Shown: piece after piece, positions 54,628 through 64,000 of the stretch
Layout: each line of letters opens with the position of its first letter
How positions within the stretch are numbered: the first letter of the stretch is position 1
NCBI GenBank assembly: GCA_038363925.1
Contig: JAQQWL010000008.1
Coordinates: 2,534,150 to 2,598,149 of the forward strand
DNA from: Apiospora phragmitis
Lineage: Eukaryota; Ascomycota; Sordariomycetes; Amphisphaeriales; Apiosporaceae
Direction of reading: 5' to 3'
Length of the DNA stretch: 64,000 nucleotides
Position numbers and translations under genes: made by a program
Notes under the pieces: generated by a model
Database searches by the model: none
Told to the model about the DNA's origin: nothing
Seen by the model: only the letters and a program-made list of their open reading frames with translations

Positions 54628-56193
54628 TAAGTCCTTCTTTTCTGGCTGCTCCAGGGCCAACTTGCATCGCAAGCATCTGCATGGTTACGGCGCTCAGGCG
54701 GACATGGTTGATGGTTCATTTTTTCCTCCCTTGTCATCATATCATGACAATTATACCCAATTATGTAGATCGTCTTTTCGCATCGCGTGAAAATTCTACC
54801 GTTGTCGAAACAACATTCGTCGGCTCCGAGACCGTCACGACTCGTGCTTACTATCTCGCTCGGTCCAAGGGTATCCGCGCTCTAAAACAATCAATCAACG
54901 TCATGCGTCCAGGTTGTCACTTGTTTGTCCGAGTGCGCTGTGTGGATTTGGGATTGGGATCAGGATTCAAAGTGTTTCGGCAACTCGGCTGTCGCTCTTT
55001 TGCTTTTTATTTTGATATCCCCGCCTAAAATGCTACTCACGACAGGCCCGAAAGCAGGGCAGGGTGGTATCTAAACGCAAGACTCCTGGGCCAAACCACG
55101 GGCAAAACATTGGGAAACCTGCTTTCGAGTTTTTTTTCCCTCATCGTCCGGCCAGTCGTGTGTGTGTGCCAGTCCCTCTTCTTTCCTCTTTATACGACTC
55201 GTAAATAGCACCGAGATGAGATCCTGCACTAACCGGCCAGGCAGTCGCTTACTAGCATTCGCTGCCGGCGCCCAGCCATTTCTCTTAGTCAAACGACCGC
55301 TGAGACGGGGTAGGGCAGTGTCGCATGAGCCCAAAAAGCCCCGAGCCTAAACCACGCCAGCGGGCGCAAGAGGGGGGCGCAGTGTCGCTCTCGCTCTCCC
55401 ACACACGCGCTTTTTTCTCTGGCTATTTCGTCACCTTCCGGGTTGGGCTCTCGCTGGTAGGCTGGAGGATGATGATCCCTTGCCGGAACTCGCGCCATCC
55501 CGGCTGTTTCTGAGACTCGACCAGTCAGGTCCCGAGGCTCCAACGTCAACCGCCGCCACACCAGGGCGCATATTGTAATCTTAGGCATCAGCTGGCTTGG
55601 CAAGCTGGGTGACGGGCTTGCATTTTCCCACATTAACTTGCTCCTACTATATCGAGGGATCAACCCAGGGAGCCGAGAGGCTGACCTTGGATCCAGGTAA
55701 GAAAAGATGCCCGTCAATAAATATACACATACAGCGCCATCCCCACACTGGTAGAGTTTGTTGTTATTGTTGTTCTTCTCTCTTTCCTGCCTTGCTAGTA
55801 CGATTGATGACTGTGATTGGTTCGGCCTTCCGTTGTTGTCCTACTTGCACATTGACTCGTATATCACCTGCATCCGGGTTCATACCAGTTGAGAATGTTT
55901 CCGGCCGAACACTACTACGAACCAATCTAAGCGAACTGGGTTGAATACCTGCCATTGCCAGGAACGAAGCATTCAATCGGACAAAGCTCCTTGGTTCCCC
56001 AACAACATTGAATACGCACTACTTTTAAACCTACACACCTACCCTCGCTTTTCGCCACTCGGGACGTTTTACTTTCTCCAGCTTTACGCCACCAGGGAGA
56101 AACATCCCCATGTTCGCTGCATTTGGTATATAGCAGGCAACAGTGGAGTCTGGGGTTCTTAATTCGAAATCCGCAAGACACCAATAAGGGAAA
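54628..56193. other. Spacer (1.6 kb) between POP7 and the MGCFNSKS gene
   Basis: No gene is recognised; open frames on both strands are short and unstructured. Confidence 0.4.
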
Positions 56194-56601
56194 ATGGGCT
56201 GCTTCAACTCCAAGAGCGCCTTGGGCGGGCCCGATGGTCGGGAATTCGCCGCCCACTACCGCACCATCCTCATCAACAAGCTCGACAACCCCATGATTGC
56301 CATGAGCAAGCGGATCGAGGTTGAGGAAGAGCTGGACCGCTTCATGGGCTTCAGCGAGCGCGAGCAGGAGATCTACGCCTGGCTGAGGCTAGCACCAGCA
56401 GCCAGACCCGTGGTGATGACGGAGACCCCGCCGGCCGCCGCAGTCAGGAGCCGCCGCCCCAAGACGATGCATAGCAGCCTGAGCAGCAACGGCAGCATGG
56501 ACTCGACCGTGAGTAGTTCTTCTCCCTCCTCGTCCACGCTGGATCTGGATTTGGATTTCAAGTCGGTCGATGGCAGGGGACTGATAGCAAATGCAGGCTA
56601 A
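56194..56601 (+). CDS. Small hypothetical protein with an N-myristoylation and palmitoylation signature
   Basis: Single exon of 135 residues. The N-terminus MGCFNSKSALGG has Gly2 and Ser6, fitting the N-myristoyltransferase rule (MGxxxS), with Cys3 as a likely palmitoylation site. This would anchor the protein to the plasma membrane or endomembranes. Residues 20-65 form an amphipathic helical part (IEVEEELDRFMGFSEREQEI). The second half is Pro/Ala and Ser-rich (SSLSSNGSMDSTVSSSSPSS) and probably disordered. No known domain is recognised. The lipid modification is inferred from sequence rules. Start context aaaATG is good. Confidence 0.65.
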   Translation: MGCFNSKSALGGPDGREFAAHYRTILINKLDNPMIAMSKRIEVEEELDRFMGFSEREQEIYAWLRLAPAARPVVMTETPPAAAVRSRRPKTMHSSLSSNGSMDSTVSSSSPSSSTLDLDLDFKSVDGRGLIANAG

Positions 56602-59600
56602 GATCCCGATCCTCGTTACGATGCACGAGACGGTCCCTCCTTGAGTGATCCGAAGCGCCTGCCCGCGCCATTGAATGCTTCATCCCACCGAGGGGTAATT
56701 GCCTGGGCGGGAACTTGCGATCTACTGCATCTTTTACCGCTTACCTCGTTACCAACCGATCGACAATGCTGGCATGGCGTTGATGGGCATCCATCCACTT
56801 AGCCTACTGCCTGATCGAACGGTCCTGGAATATCTGCTTGAGTCTGCTGTACTTGCGGCACTCGTCTACACGAGCGAAACGGATAATAATATGTTTCTCC
56901 ATCGCCGCAAGAGAAGTCGGCATGTTGTCGCAGCGAGAATATCCTCTTTACCGGCGCAGCCACCACGACCCTTCCCCTGAACAGTTGCAGGGAAAGCAAT
57001 AATTTGGCTACAGGCGTCGATGGATTGGAACACTTCTCGCATATGAGGGCTGTCCGCCCTCAAATGACACCAGTCTTCCTGTGCGTCTCGTGAGTGCTCC
57101 GACGAGAGACCCTCTGAGGTCTGGACACTTTCAGCGTCGCTGCACCCCAACACGCGCCACGCGCAATAACGGATTGCACGAGAATGGAATTACGAAGGAA
57201 GTCTTCTGGCAAAGACAGTGAGCCACATGATATGATGAATCATGTCAGTTCGGGCAGCGGTCAGCTAGTGTGCAATGAATGACGTTCGTGTCAGCCGCAC
57301 CACGCTTGACGCAATATACCCCCCACCAATCGTTTATGAATCAATCAATATATTCTATGTTCTACACTCAAGTCAACGATTCCCTAGTACACCGTACTTG
57401 CTTATTCCGTGGTGTGCCGTCTTTGTTCGTGATGGTATCCAGAACTTACCTGCTGACTAATGTGGCGTACCAACTCGAGGTACTTCATACCCCAGGATCG
57501 AGAAACCTTGATGGGAGATGACGTCTCACTGCCGAAAGTAGGCGAAACGTCGTGCGACAAGATCAACTTGTGCGTACGGTTGACCTCGATGTTTTGTGCA
57601 CATTGGTATAGCACATCTCAAGTAAGTAGTCATCTTTTCGCCTGTCCTGGATATCGGGTTGGTCTGCCCACCTTCTGCGTATTTACCAATCCCATATGCG
57701 TTCGCAATGGCATATTAGCAACCGCTTTCTAGGTCAATTGGTTCTTCTGGTCACACCACCCACGCACCCAGCAGACTTCTGACCAAAATAATACCATTCC
57801 TATCACTGCCGTCCCCGTCGTCGAGGCATCGCCGCCCACATACCAAGCTCTTTCTTCCTTTATGTCTGGGGTCGAAGGAAGACCGACCGGACATCATGGG
57901 TCGAGGATGCAGCTGCTACTGCCTCTCCACTCTTTGTCACCCAAAAGCTTGTTGGTTGCCTTGAGGCACTTGAGGTCCGCCACCGCCCCTTCGTACCATG
58001 TGGATCGACACCATGTGCGACAACCATCGCGACGACGACGAAGACCAGAAGGGTCGCCCCAAGTGGCCCCCGGATGGGCAACGATATACTGGCTTTGCGA
58101 CCCGTATTATGGTGGTGTGCTATCGGCCCCCCGAAGAGAAACGGCAACGACCGAGCAATGGCTCTGATTAGCGACTAAGGCGAGGTTGCCGCGTCGAAAA
58201 CGCAAAGATGCAGCTGACACTCGCCGCCCGGTCCGCTCCCCTTCCTTCTTCCCCTGTTCATCTTGTCCACTCGGTCTTGGTCCGACAGGCTCTGGATCGG
58301 CCGGGAAATCCTGCCTGGTGGGCAATCAGCCAGTCAGTCCATGGTTCTCGTCCTCAGGGGCTTAATCCATTCCTTGGTTGTGATTCTGCGCAAGCTTGAA
58401 GAAACATTGGCTGGTCAATGTGCGGCAAGGAAGTTCTGGACACGCGGGGCTCAGACGTCGTCTGGCCCGTTTAGAAAGGTGCTCTTTATTCGCGCCAAAA
58501 CGTCTGTCGGCTTATCCAATCTGAAGCAGCAGCATTGCAGGAAAGGACTTTATGCAAAGACTCGAGGGGGTCGGGTCTGCGCGGCTCTTCGCCTACTGCG
58601 CGGGGGCGAGCAGATTGAACATACGCCCGGATTGTACCAAGAGTGTGTGCAACAGGTCTACCTCGGACGTTTTGAGATCAGCACATAAGCCAGCTCAAGG
58701 ATGCCGGCTTCTTGGCAAGTTGCGGATGGGGAGGAGGAGAGGGGAGGGGAGCCATCGCCATCCCCTAGCTGGATTCCCGACTTCTTCCAAACTAGCGGGG
58801 CAATTGCTTGGCGGGCGAGGAGGCAGGTCGCTACCGTAATTGTATCGCTGTCCACAGCCTTGTATCGCTGTCCACGGCCTTGTGTTTGGTTCCATCACGG
58901 CGTTACAAGGCGAGTTCAGAGTGAACGAGAACAAGGCCATCGAATGTTTCGACCCTGGGCCCGCTGGGGATTCAACAAATGATCTGCTGACGCATATCTT
59001 GCGTGAATTGAAGAGAAGGCCAGACAGATCTCGACCCCTTACATCTCTCGGGCGGGACATTGCTCAAAACATATACCCGGGTGCCATCTTTGCGGTCATG
59101 GTCTCTGGCTCATTCGGACATTCGCCTCTTGCAGCGCACTTCGGGGACTCGCCAGTCGACTGTTCGGTGCCTCATGCTCTTGCTCAGCAAAGATCGCGAC
59201 TCCCCCTTACTGACTAGGAGCGCGAAAGGCTGATGCCCGTTCTGAGCTGCGCATAGTTCTTATCTTGGAGCAGGGTAGATCCTGCACGCCGAGAAGCAGG
59301 GCTATGTTAACCTTCACAGCAGTTGGACTCCCTAGAAGCTGGCGGCAGAGTCTACGTGAACCCTGGGATGCTACCGACGGCTTCTTCGGAAGAAAGGCAG
59401 TTGGTGGTGGCGGCGGCGGGTGTCACCCAAGTAGCTGGCCCATGCTGCTTCGACAACTACGACATGGATGGCGAGGACAATTCTAGGGCCTCCACCGGCC
59501 CGGCTGCCGGCCACGAACCCGTGGGTACTTACTCAATGTTTGTCCGGTCTAACCGGCCCAAAGGCATCCGCACGAAAACTGGAGCCCTCATCAAAGGGGA

Positions 59601-59770
59601 ACCCTTGACCCTCGGCTTGACCGCTGGCTGGCAAAAGACCCGACCACGGGGACCAGGGGCTGCGCTGCTGGCTGCCAGACGGGAAAAAGGATCGAGATTG
59701 ACTTCTGCGACATGTTGCTTTCAAATGGGGGAGTTTCTCGCGCGGAGGGCATTGCTCTTGTCTAGGTGAT
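56602..59770. other. Gene-poor stretch with unassigned open frames
   Basis: 3.2 kb without a recognised gene. Two plus-strand frames deserve a note: 58840-59217 (126 codons, with FGSITALQGEFRVNENKAIE) and 59323-59769 (149 codons, with GRVYVNPGMLPTASSEERQL). Both look somewhat coding-like but I recognise no family, and their ends do not line up with clear splice sites. A 20-bp tandem repeat lies at 58841-58880. Confidence 0.35.
58841..58880 (+). repeat. Two-copy tandem repeat of 20 bp
   Basis: Adjacent 20-bp copies (TGTATCGCTGTCCACAGCCT and one with a single A-to-G difference). Confidence 0.9.
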
Positions 59771-62148
59771 ATGAATAGAGAGCAGCAACAACGTGATGGA
59801 TCTGTTCAATTGCCAAGAAAGACAAATAAGGGCCTCGGGAGGAAGTTCGAGTATGCCCTAAGCCGCGGCACATGTGGATTCCAAGAACATACCTCAACGG
59901 CGGAGGGAAACAAGGCAAGCTAGAGGCAGCGGCAAGCATGGTTTTAGATATGGCGTTGCGGAAGAAAGCCGTCGAGGAAACCCATTAAGGAGCCGCGAAG
60001 ATGTAACGAGGCCGGGGGCTCGCGATGAGTCGCATCCAGTCGAGAGAGACACACATCGCGGTATGCATGTATGTTGGTCGCTCGCTCGGAATCGTGCCAT
60101 AGCTTGACATCCCCGTTGCTTTGCTTCAAAGGCAAGCCGAAGTAGCTCATCCCCCGACATTGGGTGAGAATTGGTGTGTCGCTTGTAGGCAGTCTTATCA
60201 TGATAGGCGCTTGTGGATCATGCTTTTTCAATAGTGACTGGAGGCAGACCACAATAGTGCAAGGGCACAGAGTTCTCGACCTCTTCTTCTTGCCCCTTAT
60301 GACCCTGGCAATCAGAGATCATCCCTGCAGCATCTAGAAGTTCATTGACCACAAATCCACAATATCACCGCCAACAGCCAAGAGGGTGAACCAAAGAAAG
60401 GCAAAGGCAAAGATCGCGAAATAATACCCGACTGCTTTCATCAGCTCATACTGTCTAATTCAACTTCTCCCTGACCTTCTTTTGTGTCTGGAACCGCCAA
60501 GCCAGAACCACCTCAAATGGACCGAAGCCGCCTACGACAAAAAGATGGTGGCAGGATTCGTGCGGATCACGGCGCGCATGAACCTGGCCCTCGAGCGAGC
60601 GCGTGACGGCGCAGGTAGGTAGGGCCGGTGTCGAGGGGGGGAAAGGGGCTTGTTGCTGGAGCCGTCGTCAGATCCTCGCGATAACGACCGCCGCCGCGGA
60701 AGGCAAGCCGCTGACGAGGAGCGGGACAAGCGATTTCCTGAATAGCTACCTAGGGATCCAGAACGCGAGGGCGTACAAGAGGATCTAGAGAAATCAAAGG
60801 GAGAGAACGTCTATCAAGCTACGATCGCAAGGTGGTTGCGGGTATCAGAAGCCTCCAAGTTGTTGCATCGTACGTTTCACAAATGTTCTGAATAATATTA
60901 CGGGAGAGGGACATGATCTCAAGTACTGCTCTTCAAACGGGTTTTCTTCAATTAAACTGCTTTACTTCTTCATCGCCACGGCCCCTCACATACGTCGTCC
61001 GCTAGCCAAACACCAAGCTAAAAAAAACCCCCATCAACCACCAATAATACGCCAAAAAGCAGATGCGCGGCAGCATCCAGGATGGGCGCCAAGAAAGATA
61101 GATATGTATGAATATGCTTGTCCAAAAACCAGGCAAGATGCGTTTCTCTCAGTGCGTCTCTCTCCTCCGCCAGATAGCAATGCGTCTCTCTCTCTCTCTT
61201 TCTCTCTCTTCTCTCCTCCAACGGAAGAACCGTCCTCGCCCGCGAGCAGATGCGCAACAACAACAACAGCAGAAGTGGGTATCTCAACAACACGAGGGCG
61301 CGTGTAAAGGGGTGTCTCGCCAAGAGAGCAAAAGATATAAGATTGGTAAAAGGGCCTCCGTGGTCAACCCCGTCCCGGCCGGCGGCACCCCGATGTGTAG
61401 ACACATTGGGATGCCGCGCAAGAAGGGAAGGGGTCCGAGTAGAAACAAGTGGGATATGTTGGTAGAAAGGGATAAGGAACAGGCCAGCCAGCAACCGACA
61501 CACGACGACACACACGATACAGCCCAGTTGTTTTTTTCTGTGTCAACGATTTGACAGGATCGGATCGGTGCAGTCCATGCAGGGAGTCACAGACGTGTGT
61601 GTGCGCGCGTATGGTTGCCGGTTCCACTGAAACATTAAGCAGAATGTTATGTGCATTAGAAATGAACACGCCAAACGCTCAACAACCAAAGATGTGTATA
61701 AGTAAGAAGTAGAGCTGTTGCTGCTTTTTGCTCGAAGGAGGACGGGAACGTCACCCTCGCCGGCCTTCTTCTTCTCAGGCGCATGCGCCATGGGGGGTAT
61801 CCAGAAGAGGGCGGATGAGAGGGTATGGATGTGATAGATAAGTTCGTTGTCGGGGTTGGTGGAAAGAGCAAACCACCAAACCCAACGGAGAGGTATCTTA
61901 AGGTGTCGTTTCGTCTTCGTCGCATGTGATATATAAACGTTGCCAACATCGAATACGGGATACAATGCTGATAGGTTTTGGAACAAAAGAAAGATGGCAT
62001 GATATAAGAGTGGGATGAGGATCTCATCTCACTCATAGAAAAAGAATGAGCATGGGTTGGCTAGCAAGATCAGGACAGGATTCGTCCGATCTCGACCGCG
62101 CCGAAGTTTCCAACCGCCTGGGGTAGAGTCATGCCGAAATAGCACGAT
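59771..62148. other. Gene-poor stretch (2.4 kb) left of the GPI-protein gene
   Basis: No gene is recognised with confidence. Near 60507-60742 a possible two-exon fragment (NHLKWTEAAYDKKMVAGFVR, then ITARMNLALERARDGAD across a GTAGGT...TCAG intron) ends at TAG 60740-60742, but no start or family is apparent. A CT-rich tract sits at 61184-61218. Confidence 0.35.
61184..61218 (+). repeat. CT microsatellite
   Basis: About fourteen CT units with two T interruptions, in a gene-free stretch. Confidence 0.85.
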
Positions 62149-62553
62149 TTACATCAGAGCGGCGATGAAGATACCGGCGGCCCCGGCCACCACGACGTTG
62201 GCGGCGCTGAGGGCAGCGGATCCGCTGCTCGGGTCGGTCGGGCTGGGAGTGGGGGTCGAGCCCGTAGCCGAGGCGCCGCTGCTGCTCTTGCTGGTCTTGC
62301 TGGCGCTGCTGGAGGCAGAGGCGCTGGAGCTGCTGCTCATGGTCATGGTGCCGTTGCTGCTGCTCGAGACGGCCAGCAAGTTGATGGACGAGGCGGTGGG
62401 CGTGGCCATGGTCGTGGTGTTGAAGGCGGTCGAGGTGGAGACGCGCTGCATGGTAATGGTCTTGGTCATGGTCATGGTGGAGGTGGCGGTGCTGGTATCC
62501 GCGGCGGCCAGCAGGGGCAGAAGCGCAACGCTCAGGACAGAAGACAGCTGCAT
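62149..62553 (-). CDS. Ser/Thr-rich GPI-anchored cell-surface protein
   Basis: Single exon of 134 residues. A signal peptide (MQLSSVLSVALLPLLAAADT) is followed by a Thr/Met-rich segment (STMTMTKTITMQRVSTSTAF), a Ser/Ala-rich disordered stalk likely to be O-glycosylated, and a C-terminal hydrophobic tail (ALSAANVVVAGAAGIFIAAL) after a small-residue region (DPSSGSA) that fits a GPI omega site. There are no cysteines in the mature part and no catalytic domain. It is typical of small fungal wall proteins, which evolve fast. The open frame extends upstream to 62886, but that extension lacks a signal peptide and lies in the 5' leader. Confidence 0.75.
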   Translation of the reverse strand: MQLSSVLSVALLPLLAAADTSTATSTMTMTKTITMQRVSTSTAFNTTTMATPTASSINLLAVSSSSNGTMTMSSSSSASASSSASKTSKSSSGASATGSTPTPSPTDPSSGSAALSAANVVVAGAAGIFIAALM

Positions 62554-64000
62554 CTTGAAAATCGGTGGTTGCGCGAAGAAAGAATGGATATCCCAGAATC
62601 TCTTTTCTCTCTCTTGAAGTTGTCGATGCGACCAACGAATGTGCGTAACGCGCGAAAAGTGGTGTAAGCGTGTTAGCCAAAGAGTGTGTTGTTGTCGAGT
62701 ACTCGGTACCGAAGTCTGGTAGTTGCGTATGTATGCACGGGATGGACTCTGCCAACGAAGTCCGATGAGAGGTAGTAATAGAGATTGAGGGTTGCTTGGA
62801 GCAGAAGAGCGAAAGGGTTGCAGGAAGAGCAAGAGTGAAGGTGAGTAGAGGTGGTGAGGGCCGGGTAGAAGAAGAAGAAAAGCCACGATGTGTCTGGGGG
62901 GGTATAAAGGCTAAAGACACAACAATGAGCGGGCGGCTCGAGGGTGATTTAATGAATCAAAGACCCTCCTCTCTCTGGAGTATTCAGAAGTGTCAACCCA
63001 ATTCCCTCGTGGATTCGACCGGGGGGGTCCTTGCAGATTTTCGGTCGTTGACTCTGGAGACGGAAGGAGGAGGCCCAGTTAGTGGCTTGTGCACCCTCGA
63101 CTGGCCATTCCCTCTCTGCGCTTCTGCCCTGCGCGCCCGCTACAAAGGCGACAGTTCAGGATGCGAAAAGAAAGAAGACTGTTGACAAAGGAACGGCCTG
63201 TCGAGTACTGTCTACCTAGACCGCCACCAACCTTTGGTTCCTAATAAAGTACTGGAAACCCGGCTGTCACCCCGGGCAATCAAACCGTCAGGTACAGGGC
63301 GGGAAATTGCAAGTTGCTGGAAAAGAGGGTCACGTACCGGTCGTCGAGGTGCCGCCCCTCCAGGTCTAGCCGGATGTGGAAGGCTGGGCTGCTATAATTC
63401 ATGCCGCTTGTCTTAGTAAACGCCGGTGGATCTGGACTGGAGGAGGAGGGGGTCTGTCTGTCTGCTGCTCTCCTACTGTTGTACAAGTAAGACCTGCCTA
63501 TGCCTATGCGTGCTGTGCTGTGCTGCTGCAGGTGAGGCTTCGCAACGGCGGCGGTTGATATACTTGCTGCATCGCGAGATCTGGCTTGGGTGATTGTTCT
63601 TGCTGTTGCTGTTAGTCAATGGAGTCCGTGTACGGTTCCAATGTCGGAGCATATCTGATGTGACTCTCCAACCCTCATCAAAGTCCGACACAATCCAGCA
63701 CAAGAACAGTGCAAGATCGTCCTTCCGCCCGATTGACTATTGGCAATCTGACATTATCCAAATGTGCGACTCTCTTCATTTTGGGTCGAGATCGTTCATA
63801 AAGCACGGCTGACCAAATTGCACAATCTCAGGGCCTGTGCCTGGTCGCTTTAGTGCTGGGGCGCCGAAGAGCGCAGCGTCTGATTGGGTCTCAGCAGCTA
63901 AATGAGGTCCCAGTACAGAAGGCAGCGGTACCTTGCAGCTAGAGTGGACAAGTAATGCAGCGGGTGTCTGGCGCTAAACCGAGGAGGGCAGGCCTGTCAA
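62554..64000. other. Right-edge spacer
   Basis: 1.45 kb containing the promoter and 5' leader of the GPI-protein gene. I see no gene up to the window edge. Confidence 0.4.

Noticed and set aside
62554..62886. Upstream extension of the GPI-protein reading frame
   Set aside because: The Met at 62553 starts a clear signal peptide; the upstream part has none and lies in the 5' leader.
1..64000. CRISPR array, operon, integron or phage-type system
   Set aside because: Intron structure and gene content are those of a fungal nuclear chromosome; no regularly spaced repeats or bacterial signals were found.

Overview
The window is nuclear DNA from a filamentous ascomycete (Pezizomycotina, most likely a sordariomycete). 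The evidence is short spliceosomal introns of about 60-120 nt with GTRNGT donors and CTAAC-type branch points, GC-rich coding regions separated by long CT-rich or AT-richer spacers, tRNA genes with short introns after position 37, and a typical fungal gene set. I recognised 19 protein-coding genes with some support, three clear pseudogenes or relics, and three tRNA genes. There are no CRISPR arrays, operons or bacterial features.

Layout. 0-4.4 kb is a decayed area: a relic of a reducing polyketide synthase at the left edge, a broken hypothetical gene, a Thr/Ser-rich three-exon gene, and an intron-containing tRNA-Ala(UGC). 5-17 kb holds conserved cell-biology genes: dynein light intermediate chain (-), the RES-complex splicing factor Ist3/RBMX2 (+), an Hsv2-type PROPPIN (-), a Cdc11-type septin (+) and a BAX-inhibitor-1 family protein (+). 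18.5-22.9 kb is a NACHT (STAND/NLR-like) pseudogene. 23.9-32.7 kb carries a small secreted protein, a ceramide synthase (LAG1 family) and an intronless 876-residue acidic coiled-coil protein. 33-43.2 kb has an AT-rich patch, tRNA-Val(AAC), a dienelactone-hydrolase-family enzyme, a seven-helix rhodopsin-domain membrane protein, tRNA-Arg(ACG) and a frameshifted RRM-like gene. 44-54.7 kb is dense in housekeeping genes: proteasome lid Rpn5, an FSH1-type serine hydrolase, the tiny four-exon ATP synthase subunit Atp18, a NIPSNAP protein, the RAVE subunit Rav2/Rogdi, and the RNase P/MRP subunit Pop7/Rpp20. 54.7-64 kb is gene-poor, with a putatively myristoylated small protein and a Ser/Thr-rich GPI-anchored protein.

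The genes do not form one pathway; this looks like an ordinary chromosomal arm with two accessory or decaying patches. Mitochondrial (Atp18, NIPSNAP), ER (ceramide synthase) and proteostasis (Rpn5, PROPPIN, RAVE) functions are unrelated neighbours.

A cross-cutting observation is that six otherwise conserved genes (dynein LIC, HSV2, RRM-like, NIPSNAP, Rav2, Pop7) are each interrupted by one or two single-base indels, mostly in short homopolymers. Because some of these genes should be essential, sequencing or assembly error is the simplest explanation. The NACHT gene is different: it has five in-frame stops, each one C-to-T step away from a sense codon, plus deletion and frame damage, which suggests genuine decay, possibly by RIP (repeat-induced point mutation). 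I found no convincing undescribed multi-gene system. The most novel-looking single locus is the acidic coiled-coil gene at 30-32.7 kb.
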